Origin: Shewanella marina JCM 15074
Lineage (GTDB): Bacteria > Pseudomonadota > Gammaproteobacteria > Enterobacterales > Shewanellaceae
Length of the DNA: 64,000 nucleotides
Direction of reading: 5' to 3'
Assembly (NCBI RefSeq): GCF_000614975.1
Contig: NZ_BALM01000017.1
Span: forward strand, 19,971 to 83,970
Below the pieces are notes generated by a model. That model was not told where the DNA came from. It saw nothing but the letters and a program-made list of their open reading frames with translations, and made no database searches. Position numbers and translations under genes: made by a program. This document shows positions 49,151 through 58,430 of the stretch, one piece after another; the stretch's first letter is position 1; every line of letters starts with the position of its first letter.

Positions 49151-51184
49151 ATGGGATTAACGATTATTGATAATACTCAAGCAGAAGATGAATACCGCTG
49201 CCAAGAAGAAATATTCAACCATATATCTTCTTACAAAGACTTTATTTTCAATGCTGGTGCAGGGTCTGGTAAAACTTATGCTCTTAAAGAAAGTATAAAA
49301 TACACCTTACTAAATTATGCAAGTTTATTAGGAAAACGTAACCAACAAGTTTTATGTATAACATATACTAATCTTGCTACTAATGAAGTTAAAGACAGGA
49401 TAGGAAATAGCAATCTGGTGAATGTCTCTACTATTCATGCAGGGATGTGGGGGATAATTCATAATCAGCAATCTGCCTTGAAAAAGGTGCATGAACTCAA
49501 AATTCAAGAAGAGATCACAAAGCTTAAAGATGGTTTCATTCCCAATATAGCACATTATGACTGGTTCTATTCTCAAACCAATGAAGATTTGAGAGTTCAG
49601 TTCTTTGAAAGGTTAACAAATAAAGATACAGTTGACCTTTTTTATAAGAGTCAAAAAGAAAAAACTATAGCTGAGGATTTTATAGGAATACTTGAAGAAT
49701 ATGGATATAAAATGCATAGAAATAAAGGGAAGTTTGAATCTTTATTCAAGTATGCAAACAATCTTAGGAAATTAGAGTGTGGTTTGACTAATGTTCGAGA
49801 AAAGCGCGGCATTAGAATTAAGTATAATACTCGGTCTAACTTTGATCGTTTGCATAAGATGGAAATTAGTCATGATACTCTACTAGAATATGTATATAAG
49901 CTTTGTGCTTCCTATCCAAAAATGAACGATATTTTTATTGATAAGTTCCCTTTTATTTTAGTTGATGAATATCAGGATACACATGAGTTTGTAATAAAAA
50001 CTTTAGCTTTAATATCTAAGAGAGCTAAAGAAAGGGGCAGACCTTTGTGTATTGGATATTTCGGTGACACTTTGCAAAATATATATCAAGATGGTGTAGG
50101 AGCAAAGATAAACTCACTTCATTTGGGGTTAATTAAGGTTGAGAAGAAGCAAAATAGGAGATCATACTCTGAGATAATAGATGTTTTTGATCTATTTAGA
50201 AATGATGGGTTATCTCAAGCATCAATATATAAAGATAACTATGGAGGAAACTTTAAGTATTATTTATCTAAAACAGATGGGGATGATTCTAAAAGTATAG
50301 AGAGTGCGATTAGCAAAGTAAAAATAGATTTTAAATTACAGAAAGATGAAAACATTGCTTGTCTTGTGTTGAAAAATGACACTATTTCAGACGTCTGTGG
50401 ATTCCCTGAATTCTACAGAAAAATGAAGTCTGCATTTTTCTATAAAGATGCTCCAAGGTTAATAATCAGCAAGGACTTAAGTAAACTAAACGAAACCGTT
50501 AAGGAAATATTTAATTTAGTTGAATTCATTTACACCTTGCACAAAGAGGATCTACACCTTTCCGACATATTACCTAATAATGTTGGTCGCATCACGCTTT
50601 CTGAGGTAAATAAATATTACAACGAGCTTAAGAGTATAAACCTAGATCCTAAACTTTCATTATCGAAAAATCTTTCTTCTATTCTAGAAAAAGAAGGAGG
50701 GTACGGTAGGTTATTTATGGGCTATCTGTCTGAAATGATTTCTTGCGTTGATTCAGATTATACTCTCGGTGGTATCATTAGGGGCTTAAGTGAGTTGCTA
50801 GAAAGCTCGTCATCTAAAGATTTTGAAACCTCTAGCAAAATTATTAACGAGTTGTTTGATATTGATTTAATTGAGTTCAAAAACTGGTTTATCTACCTTA
50901 CATCAAACGCAAAAAAAGAAAACATTTACCTAACATGTCATAACTCAAAAGGCTTAGAATTTGAGACTGTAATTATTTTCCTTTCTGATTCATTTAATAA
51001 TAAATCTGATTATTTGTCTGCCTTTTTTGATGATCCAGAAAATAATGATTACGCAAAACGAAGAAATTTGTTGTATGTCTCGTTATCTAGAGCTATCAAG
51101 AACATGGCCGTTGTTTTTACCCATGAAGAAATTGAACCAAGTGTAAACGCCAAAAAGTATTTTGGAGATGCTCAACGACTCTAG
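49151..51184 (+). CDS. gajB: UvrD/PcrA-like superfamily 1 helicase, GajB-like
   Basis: SF1A helicase (677 residues) with all key motifs: Walker A GAGSGKTYAL (about 36-45), motif Ia CITYTNLATNEVKDR, Walker B LVDEYQD (about 270), motif III GDTLQNIYQDG (about 303), motif IV QNRRSY, motif V HNSKGLEFE (about 597) and motif VI LLYVSLSRA (about 640). In Gabija the GajB partner helps sense DNA ends or activate GajA. Usual GajB is about 490 residues; here the regions between motifs Ia and II and between IV and V are larger. Same operon as the OLD gene. Confidence 0.87.
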   Translation: MGLTIIDNTQAEDEYRCQEEIFNHISSYKDFIFNAGAGSGKTYALKESIKYTLLNYASLLGKRNQQVLCITYTNLATNEVKDRIGNSNLVNVSTIHAGMWGIIHNQQSALKKVHELKIQEEITKLKDGFIPNIAHYDWFYSQTNEDLRVQFFERLTNKDTVDLFYKSQKEKTIAEDFIGILEEYGYKMHRNKGKFESLFKYANNLRKLECGLTNVREKRGIRIKYNTRSNFDRLHKMEISHDTLLEYVYKLCASYPKMNDIFIDKFPFILVDEYQDTHEFVIKTLALISKRAKERGRPLCIGYFGDTLQNIYQDGVGAKINSLHLGLIKVEKKQNRRSYSEIIDVFDLFRNDGLSQASIYKDNYGGNFKYYLSKTDGDDSKSIESAISKVKIDFKLQKDENIACLVLKNDTISDVCGFPEFYRKMKSAFFYKDAPRLIISKDLSKLNETVKEIFNLVEFIYTLHKEDLHLSDILPNNVGRITLSEVNKYYNELKSINLDPKLSLSKNLSSILEKEGGYGRLFMGYLSEMISCVDSDYTLGGIIRGLSELLESSSSKDFETSSKIINELFDIDLIEFKNWFIYLTSNAKKENIYLTCHNSKGLEFETVIIFLSDSFNNKSDYLSAFFDDPENNDYAKRRNLLYVSLSRAIKNMAVVFTHEEIEPSVNAKKYFGDAQRL

Positions 51185-51216
51185 CTGGCATCCATAAGCA
51201 AACTACTAGAATGAAA

Positions 51217-52521
51217 TTAAATTAGCCCTAACAGCTCTCTTCTCTCTTCCTCTGAGAGCTGTTCTATCTCTTTCACTAGCTTATCCACTCTCGTCTCTTG
51301 CACATCCATACCAAGCAACTGTGCCGTTGTGATCCCAAGCTCCGCCCTCACCTGCTCAACATCTAGATGCGCATAAGTACTAGCAGTAATACTGATATCA
51401 CTGTGGCCTAACAACTTACTGGTCATCTGAATATTACCGCCACGCATCACGCTCCAACTGGCAATGGTTCGCCGAAGATCGTGAATAGTGACATTTTGCT
51501 CCTTCTCATCACTATGTAGGCCTGCTCTTTCAGTTATCCGCCGCCAGAAACTGCCCTTACCTGATTTATCGGTAATGTGCCCTGTAAGACTCCGACTAGC
51601 AGGGAAAACGTATTTTTCGCCTTGCTCAGCTTGCGCACTTCTGCGTTTAAGAATATCCATAACCTCAATTGTTAACGGCACGGCATGTGGGCGTTTTGCC
51701 TTCATTTTCTTGGTTGGAATGATCCAAACACCGCGCTCATGATCTACTTCGCGCCACTCCATACTGAATACACAACTTTTACGCTGGCCGGTAAACAGTA
51801 GTAATTTAATCACATCTTGGTAGATCTCATCTTCATGATTTAGGGCTTCAAGTAGGCTCTGAACTTCAAGTTTAGTAAGTACGCGCTCACGTTTTACATC
51901 TGCGAGTTTTTTTATTTTGGCAAAAGGATTAGATTCTTGTTCATTAAACATCGACTTCATTAATGACAAGCATTTATTACGAATTGATACCGATTTATTA
52001 ATGAGGATTATTTTTAATAGATTATTAGCATCTTGTGGAGTGATATCACCGACTTGTAAATCAGCAACTCTAGGTTGAAGGTGGGCTTTCCAGAGTGACT
52101 GAATATCACGTAAGGATTTTGGTCGTCTTTCATTCGCCTTAATTTTCAGCCTAAACTCGATCACAAATACATCAAACAGTTCTTGAACTGTCATAGATAA
52201 CTCACGTTCTAATTCAGCGACTCGCTTTTGTTCACGCTTAGCCTCATTAGGATTAATCCCCTCCGAAAGCTCTACCGCAGTTTGTTTTGCCAGTTTTCTT
52301 GCATTCTCAATAGTCAGGTTGGGAAATTCACCAAGAGTAACTGAAACGTCCCGTCCTAATTGCTTGCGACGAAAACGAAAAAATTTACTACCTGATGGCA
52401 TTACCTCAAGAATCAGCCCATTTACAGAGTCTCGATGTCCACAATCTTTAACCCGGTAACGTTTATCTTCAATCGTTAACTGTTCAAAACTTCGTTTAGT
52501 AAATGCATGAGCTTTGGTCAT
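51217..52521 (-). CDS. P4-type tyrosine integrase
   Basis: Site-specific recombinase (434 residues) with an N-terminal DUF4102 arm-binding domain (about 10-95), a core-binding domain, and the catalytic domain: Arg in LLFTGQRKSCVFSMEW, His-x-x-Arg in HDLRRTIAS, His in LLGHSDISIT and the nucleophile Tyr in TYAHLD. Such integrases use tRNA 3' ends. It lies at the right end, about 160 bases from attR, reading into the island and converging with gajB. Confidence 0.95.
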   Translation of the reverse strand: MTKAHAFTKRSFEQLTIEDKRYRVKDCGHRDSVNGLILEVMPSGSKFFRFRRKQLGRDVSVTLGEFPNLTIENARKLAKQTAVELSEGINPNEAKREQKRVAELERELSMTVQELFDVFVIEFRLKIKANERRPKSLRDIQSLWKAHLQPRVADLQVGDITPQDANNLLKIILINKSVSIRNKCLSLMKSMFNEQESNPFAKIKKLADVKRERVLTKLEVQSLLEALNHEDEIYQDVIKLLLFTGQRKSCVFSMEWREVDHERGVWIIPTKKMKAKRPHAVPLTIEVMDILKRRSAQAEQGEKYVFPASRSLTGHITDKSGKGSFWRRITERAGLHSDEKEQNVTIHDLRRTIASWSVMRGGNIQMTSKLLGHSDISITASTYAHLDVEQVRAELGITTAQLLGMDVQETRVDKLVKEIEQLSEEERRELLGLI

Positions 52522-52543
52522 AACCTTCTACTTCCCTTTCACA

Positions 52544-52564
52544 TTGTGCCGCCTATGTGCCGCC
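52544..52564. repeat. Right copy of the terminal repeat, with a partial tandem
   Basis: TGTGCCGCC occurs twice in tandem, and the second overlaps the 15-base CCGCCTATGTGCCGC shared with the left end. It sits just upstream of the integrase start, a usual place for integrase binding or autoregulation. Confidence 0.55.
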
Positions 52565-52682
52565 ATAGACAGTCATTTTAAGTAATGAAGGTTAATATTG
52601 GATAAGTCTGCTTTCAAGCTAAGATATTGATTATTAAGAATAAATAATTTCTATTAATATCTATTAAGGTCATATCCTATCT

Positions 52683-52697
52683 CCTGTGGGGAGACCA
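52683..52697 (+). repeat. Right attachment site (attR)
   Basis: Exact copy of the last 15 bases of tRNA-Arg (CCTGTGGGGAGACCA). Marks the right boundary of the island; the sequence beyond it should be the original downstream flank of the tRNA gene. Confidence 0.85.
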
Positions 52698-52915
52698 GTT
52701 TTTTATTTTTACCCACCAAACATTACCGTAGCACTCTTAGATAATGATGAGATATAACAATTAGTCAGTTATATTATTTTAATAAATAATATTCTAAAGA
52801 ATAGTTACTTATACTTTATAAAAATAATAAATCAAAATAATGATCTTATTCTCATTTAAAAAATTATGACGATGATAACCTAAATATAAGTTTTTATAAT
52901 GGACTATTGTAAACT

Positions 52916-54022
52916 ATGGATTTCATTGAACGATTACAGAATTTATCTAGAAAAATAGACAAAATTGGACATACACTTGAAACTGAGGAAGCAACTAAAA
53001 ATGCTTTAATTATGCCCTTCCTTCAATCTATATTAGGATATGATGTCTTTGACCCTAATGAAGTAGTTCCTGAGTTTAATGCTGACACAGGAACTAAAAA
53101 AGGTGAAAAAGTTGATTATGCTCTTCTAATTAATAATGAAGTTCAAATTCTGATAGAATGTAAAAAGTATGGTGAGAATTTATCAACTAAACATGCCAGT
53201 CAACTATTTAGATATTTCTCAGTTACTAATGCAAGAATAGCAATATTAACAAATGGTGTTATCTATGAGTTTTATACTGACTTAGATGCTCCTAATAAAA
53301 TGGATGAAAAACCATTTTTAATTCTAAATTTATCTGAAATTGATGAGCATATTGTTCCCGAAGTAAAAAAACTAACCAAAAACTCATTTGATGTAAATTC
53401 GGTTGTAGGAGCTGCAGGAGAGTTAAAGTACCTAAGCCAAATAAAAAAAGTTCTCGCAGAACAATTCAAAACTCCTGAAGATGACTTCGTTAAGTTTTTC
53501 ACATCAAAAGTATATGATGGTGTTCAAACTGCAAAAGTAAAAGCACAGTTTTCAGAAATAACAGAAAAAGCTCTCAAACAATTTATTAATGATAGTATCA
53601 ACGATAGACTAAAATCTGCTATTGATTCAACAGAAACTAACTCAAACATCAAAAATGACGTAATAAATATATCTATAAACTCAGATATAAATAATATTGA
53701 TGAAGCTGAAGAAAAGCCTAGGATAATTACCACAGAAGAAGAAATTGATGGATTTAATATAATAAAGGCTATATTAAGATCTAAATTTGATGTTTCAAGA
53801 ATTACACATAGGGATACTCAAAGCTATTTTGGTATTCTATTAGACGACAATAACAGAAAACCATTATGTAGACTTCACTTTAATACCAAACAAAAATACA
53901 TTGGAATTATTGATGAAAATAGAAAAGAAATCCGCTATGTTATTAACTCACTAGATGACATATTTAATTATTCAGATATAATTTTAGATACAGCCTCCAA
54001 ATATGAAGAAGTGGTTGCTTAA
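52916..54022 (+). CDS. Solitary HsdR N-terminal-like nuclease protein
   Basis: Protein of 368 residues resembling the N-terminal domain of type I restriction endonuclease HsdR. The PD-(D/E)xK nuclease core is visible: Asp in GEKVDYAL (about 61), then ILIECKK with Glu-x-Lys (about 77-82). A Lys/Asn-rich linker leads to a C-terminal domain (about 280-360) with SYFGILLDDNNRKPLCRLHF. No helicase part, HsdM or HsdS gene is near. Very AT-rich, suggesting transfer. It lies just outside attR, so it may be left from an earlier insertion at the same site. A defence role is plausible but unproven. Confidence 0.7.
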   Translation: MDFIERLQNLSRKIDKIGHTLETEEATKNALIMPFLQSILGYDVFDPNEVVPEFNADTGTKKGEKVDYALLINNEVQILIECKKYGENLSTKHASQLFRYFSVTNARIAILTNGVIYEFYTDLDAPNKMDEKPFLILNLSEIDEHIVPEVKKLTKNSFDVNSVVGAAGELKYLSQIKKVLAEQFKTPEDDFVKFFTSKVYDGVQTAKVKAQFSEITEKALKQFINDSINDRLKSAIDSTETNSNIKNDVINISINSDINNIDEAEEKPRIITTEEEIDGFNIIKAILRSKFDVSRITHRDTQSYFGILLDDNNRKPLCRLHFNTKQKYIGIIDENRKEIRYVINSLDDIFNYSDIILDTASKYEEVVA

Positions 54023-54214
54023 TTAGTTTTTAAATAGCGTTAGGCATCTATCTTATTAATAGATGCCTACAATTCCCCCACCATCACCCGCTCACAAATA
54101 CAGCAAATTTTTCATCAATGTCGTTTATATCAATTAAAACTAAGGCTTGAGAACAACGCATTTCGCCTAAAATGCACTATAATGGCGGCTCTATTTCTCT
54201 AACCATTACTTGAT

Positions 54215-55468
54215 ATGCGCTTCTCTTATCTGCTTTATGCTGTTGCCCTACTCTTCTCGCTGCCGAGCATGGCGGCCACTTTTAATGATTTAACCACGCA
54301 ACCGACTGATAAGGTGCAGGTGATTGATTGCCGTAACAGCAACTTTTTTAACGGCTGGCCACAAGCTGGACAAAGCCAAGGCGGTCATATTGCTAATGCC
54401 GTTAATATTGATGCCAATTGGCTCCCTTTATTAGATGACGGCCAATTTAAAGCCTTATTAAAGCAAGATAATTTAGTCGCAACTAAACCCACTTATCTTT
54501 ACTGTGAATTAGCAGGAACCCAAGTGTTAGCCCATGAGCTAACCAAACAAGGCTTTACCGATGTTCACAGCATTAATCAGCCATTATCAATGTACCAAGG
54601 GAAATTAATCGCACTGCCTAATTTTCAGCACTTAGTGTCTGCAGCGTGGTTAAATAATTTAATTCATGGCGGCAGTGTTAACTATGCCCCTAAAAGCGAC
54701 TTCAAAATTGTTGAAGTCAATTGGGGCCCGCCAACTAAATATTTAATTAGACATATTCCTGGTGCATATTATTTAAATACTAATGATATTGAATCTGAGC
54801 CATTGTGGAATCATGTTCCACCAGCGCAACTGGCTAAGGTGCTGTCAAACTTAGATATTAATCAAAATACCACGGTCATTGTATATGGTCATAACACCAT
54901 GGCGGCTGAACGTGCTGCGCAAATTATGATGTATGCAGGTGTGAAAGATGTGCGTTTATTAAATGGCGGTTTCCCAGCTTGGTTAGCAGGTGGATATGAC
55001 ACTGAAGCTTTTTATAATGGCGCAAAAAACACTCCTAAATTTGGCACGACTATTCCAGCAAATCCTGATGCGATTATTGATGTTGCTCAAGTCAAAAATA
55101 TGCTTAAAGATACCACTAAAAACTCAGTGGTCAGTGTTCGTTCTTGGCCTGAATACATGGGTGAAACCAGTGGTTATGACTATATCAAAGCTAAAGGCCG
55201 CATAATTGGTGCTAAGTGGGGACAATCTGGGGTAGATGCTTACCATATGAATAGCTATTTTAATCCAGACCAAACCTATAGAAATCCCTATGCCATTGCT
55301 AAGTTATGGCAAAAATGGGGTATTGAACCACAGCAAAATGTCACCTTTTATTGTGGTACTGGTTGGCGCGCCTCTGTTGCCTACTTTGATGCCTACTTGA
55401 TGGGATGGCCTAACATCAGCGTATTTGACGGTGGTTGGTTAGAGTGGAGCTTACAACCTAAACATTAA
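54215..55468 (+). CDS. Periplasmic multi-domain rhodanese (sulfurtransferase)
   Basis: Exported protein (417 residues) with a signal peptide (MRFSYLLYAVALLFSLPSMA) and three rhodanese-like domains: the first (about 25-130) has a Cys in LYCELAGTQ, the second (about 145-265) has lost the Cys (VYGHNTMAAERA), and the third (about 285-415) has an intact active-site loop CGTGWRAS. The last domain is likely catalytic (sulfur transfer to cyanide or another acceptor). Appears to be a single-gene unit. Confidence 0.85.
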   Translation: MRFSYLLYAVALLFSLPSMAATFNDLTTQPTDKVQVIDCRNSNFFNGWPQAGQSQGGHIANAVNIDANWLPLLDDGQFKALLKQDNLVATKPTYLYCELAGTQVLAHELTKQGFTDVHSINQPLSMYQGKLIALPNFQHLVSAAWLNNLIHGGSVNYAPKSDFKIVEVNWGPPTKYLIRHIPGAYYLNTNDIESEPLWNHVPPAQLAKVLSNLDINQNTTVIVYGHNTMAAERAAQIMMYAGVKDVRLLNGGFPAWLAGGYDTEAFYNGAKNTPKFGTTIPANPDAIIDVAQVKNMLKDTTKNSVVSVRSWPEYMGETSGYDYIKAKGRIIGAKWGQSGVDAYHMNSYFNPDQTYRNPYAIAKLWQKWGIEPQQNVTFYCGTGWRASVAYFDAYLMGWPNISVFDGGWLEWSLQPKH

Positions 55469-55708
55469 TTGGTAATTTAATAGCAGCGCTTTTATTTAAT
55501 CGTATATTGAGCGCTGCTAGTTAAAGTCATGTGATAATAGTCAAACTTCTGCAATTATATTCAATAACTTACACGTACAAATACACGCTAGTCTCTACAA
55601 TAAAAATAAAGTAATGTCTCTCTGAAAGATAAAAAACACGATTCAGATACTGCATTCTAACTAAATTAATCTTGTTATAGAGCTCTTTTGGGTTTCTGGA
55701 TAATATTA

Positions 55709-56530
55709 ATGAATAGAACGAAATGCTCAATGATACATCACGTCATAACAATGGTGGCAGTGAGTGCCTTAACATCATGCTCATCATTTATCTCGGTCAA
55801 TACCCCTAACCAAAATGATCGAGTGCGCACTATCGTTTTACATTATACCGCGGTAGATGAAGCCACAACATTTGCACTATTCATGAACCCTAAAAAAGAA
55901 GTCAGTGCTCACTTTGTCATTACTGAAGATAAAATTTATCAACTGGCGGATCTTAATAGGCGTACTTATCATGCTGGTATTTCATATTGGAAAAATAGGT
56001 CCTCACTTAACGATACTTCAATAGGTATAGAGTTAGTCCAGCAAGTTGCATGTTCCAAATCAAACAAACAAGTCTGTGCTTTTCCAGACTTTACTCCTAA
56101 CCTTATAAATAACCTGACGACAGTATTAGATTATATTTACCAACAATATCCTAATATTCAACCACAGCATATTATAGGTCATCAAGATATTAACCCTCAT
56201 CGAAAATTAGATCCTGGCCCTAGATTCCCGTGGCAATACCTGAATACGATAGGTTATGGTGCTTGGTATAATAATCAAGATTATTTTGATGAATATACTC
56301 AACTGAATAATCACACTTTAAATACTGACATATTTTATCAAGCACTCATTCTATATGGTTATAAACCATCACAACCAACAACAGATATGATTAATGCATT
56401 TCAATCTCATTTTACGCCTACACTCATTACAGGGAAAACGAATAGAAACAGCCTAGCGGTTATTTTAGCATTATTAAAAAAGTATCAAATCAACGATTAC
56501 AATAGAATCAAAAAATCTTTAACCAAGTAA
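55709..56530 (+). CDS. AmiD-like N-acetylmuramoyl-L-alanine amidase lipoprotein
   Basis: Amidase_2 family lipoprotein (273 residues) that would cleave the bond between N-acetylmuramic acid and the peptide stem, as in E. coli AmiD, from the outer membrane. Signal peptide with a lipobox-like ALTSC (Cys at about residue 25), zinc ligands His in VLHYTAVDE and His/Asp in GHQDINPHRKLDPG, and Glu in GIELVQ. The C-terminal part (about 200-273) resembles the peptidoglycan-binding tail of AmiD. I chose the ATG at 55709; an earlier ATG adds seven unlikely residues. Confidence 0.85.
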   Translation: MNRTKCSMIHHVITMVAVSALTSCSSFISVNTPNQNDRVRTIVLHYTAVDEATTFALFMNPKKEVSAHFVITEDKIYQLADLNRRTYHAGISYWKNRSSLNDTSIGIELVQQVACSKSNKQVCAFPDFTPNLINNLTTVLDYIYQQYPNIQPQHIIGHQDINPHRKLDPGPRFPWQYLNTIGYGAWYNNQDYFDEYTQLNNHTLNTDIFYQALILYGYKPSQPTTDMINAFQSHFTPTLITGKTNRNSLAVILALLKKYQINDYNRIKKSLTK

Positions 56531-56537
56531 TATAGTA

Positions 56538-58430
56538 TTACTTATATTTTATTACAGGTGTCTGAAACAGCTCCATAAAATGAGTAAGCATTAATTTATC
56601 AATATTAAGAGCTTCATTATCTGGGTCAACTAATCGCAGACTTGAGCTCAATTGATAATAGGCTAAAACATCTGCTTTATATTGGTTTTCTAATGCTTGA
56701 TTAGACTTATTTTTATTTAACCAACGCCATTTTTGTGTTTGTTTTAAACTACAGTGTTTAAGCACGGTTAAATCCGCACCGTCGAAACAATATTTATTAT
56801 ACGCTAAACTCATATAACGTCCGATACTGTCGAATATGAAGCCTTGTCTTTTATCAGTACGATCACATTTAGTCAGTAGAACCTGCTTATTTCTATCAAT
56901 ACTTATACACTTATTATTAAAATGACCTACCTGCAGATTAACGGGTTTAGCTCCCATAAAAATAGGATGTTCCCAATCGACTAAAAAACTCACGTTTTTA
57001 GAAAATGTGAGTGATTGATTATCACTGTCTTTAGCGTAATAAGTACGGATCCCAAAAAAACCTAGAATATGAGATCTAAATCTAAATCCGGACACATCTA
57101 CTGCTGAATTGATATCAAATTCAGTGACTCCTTTTACATTTGCAGCAGCCATAAAGTTAACATTGATTGACGGCGTAAAACCGCTATAAGCAATTGGATT
57201 AATTTTGTTTAAATCACCTGGATAAGCTAAGGTTGCAGTCATTCCCTCAACTGAATATTGTTGAATAGACTCTGCGGTGGGGTAGAGTTCTCTCTCCCAT
57301 ATAAAAGTGACATTTCTCTCCCCCTTTGAATTCTTAATAATTTTATAGTCATGAACATCAAATGAAAGTGAACGCGTTTCTGTGTGACTATAGTTGCCAC
57401 TCAATATTTGAGTTGGATCCATGGATGTGACACCAAAGTTACTACTGGTGGTTACTGTCGTATTGGTATTAGCATTAACATTTGATGCGGGGATCGTGCT
57501 AATGACCCTAGCCTTCTTATTATTCGCACTAAATTTAAATCGATAACTTTTAGCAATTGCAGTCGAAGACCATTCAGCCTCAGGTCCACCGAATGGCCAT
57601 GATATCCCCCTTGACATGATCAATTTAGAATATAATTTATTATTTAAATGTATACCCGCACCTTGAGAGTGATTAATCACATGACCTATGCTGATGCTAA
57701 CAAATTTAGCATCAGGAGTATGACTACCTTGTTGATTTTTAAATGCAACGGAACGTTGTAATTTAACATGATAAATTAATGATATATTCGCATCTTTACA
57801 AAGATTAGCGGGGATTTTTCCATCAGCGGTATTCCAATTAATATAACAATCATTTTGATTAACTCTGTGACTGACATTCACATAAAAAGAAAGCGTTGGA
57901 ACACTGGGCAATTTAGCCGTCGTATATGATGCAACGGTATCTACTGACGTTAATAACTTAGACTCAGAAGGCTTAGGAACTATAATAAGATCGTAATAGG
58001 CATCTAATATTTTTATATTGGGATCATATCGACCCGTTAATGAGGTATACATTAATTCGCCGTTAAAGCGACTTATTACTATTAGATCTCCTGTTAATGA
58101 CGATGCTGTATTTTGTATTAAATATTGCTTAGCTATATTTTTTTTAGTGACATCGGTAATATTACTAAAATCAACAAAATAACGTTTATTATCATTAATA
58201 ACATCACTATCAATGTTAGATAAAACATCAGTAATTGAACTATTATCCTCCCAATAATCAGCATTAATATAAATCACCTTGCTCGAATCTTGTATATCAG
58301 ACAATATGTGCACAGCAACACCTTTCGGTATATACATAGCATCATTTACATTACTTGCATATGTCTCTCCAACCAAAAGTAAAGAAAATATAAAAATGAA
58401 ACAACACCTAATACCTACCATATATAACAC
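56538..58430 (-). CDS. Pore-forming cytolysin of the Vibrio cholerae cytolysin (HlyA/VCC) family
   Basis: Secreted beta-barrel toxin precursor (630 residues) with a signal peptide (cleaved after about ETYAS). An N-terminal pro-domain (about 27-165) precedes the leukocidin-type cytolysin domain (about 170-475; CKDANISLIYHVKLQRS, STAIAKSYRFKF, FLVDWEHPIFMGAKPVNLQV) with a Ser/Thr/Asn-rich pre-stem (about 310-350). A ricin-type beta-trefoil follows (about 490-585; FNNKCISID, YCFDGADL, TQKWRWL). Cholera VCC is about 741 residues because of an extra C-terminal beta-prism lectin domain, which is absent here. Convergent with the amidase gene. Target cells are unknown. Confidence 0.88.
   Translation of the reverse strand: MLYMVGIRCCFIFIFSLLLVGETYASNVNDAMYIPKGVAVHILSDIQDSSKVIYINADYWEDNSSITDVLSNIDSDVINDNKRYFVDFSNITDVTKKNIAKQYLIQNTASSLTGDLIVISRFNGELMYTSLTGRYDPNIKILDAYYDLIIVPKPSESKLLTSVDTVASYTTAKLPSVPTLSFYVNVSHRVNQNDCYINWNTADGKIPANLCKDANISLIYHVKLQRSVAFKNQQGSHTPDAKFVSISIGHVINHSQGAGIHLNNKLYSKLIMSRGISWPFGGPEAEWSSTAIAKSYRFKFSANNKKARVISTIPASNVNANTNTTVTTSSNFGVTSMDPTQILSGNYSHTETRSLSFDVHDYKIIKNSKGERNVTFIWERELYPTAESIQQYSVEGMTATLAYPGDLNKINPIAYSGFTPSINVNFMAAANVKGVTEFDINSAVDVSGFRFRSHILGFFGIRTYYAKDSDNQSLTFSKNVSFLVDWEHPIFMGAKPVNLQVGHFNNKCISIDRNKQVLLTKCDRTDKRQGFIFDSIGRYMSLAYNKYCFDGADLTVLKHCSLKQTQKWRWLNKNKSNQALENQYKADVLAYYQLSSSLRLVDPDNEALNIDKLMLTHFMELFQTPVIKYK

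Larger units (their letters stand above)
45804..52697. mobile_element. Integrative island in tRNA-Arg(CCT), 6.9 kb
   Basis: Bounded by a 15-base direct repeat (CCTGTGGGGAGACCA) at the tRNA 3' end and at 52683-52697. Carries, left to right, two small unknown genes (the first frameshifted), an OLD nuclease and a UvrD-like helicase (Gabija-like), and a tyrosine integrase at the right end reading inward. The region is more AT-rich than the flagellar locus. No phage structural or conjugation genes, so it is a small defence island rather than a prophage. Confidence 0.85.
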
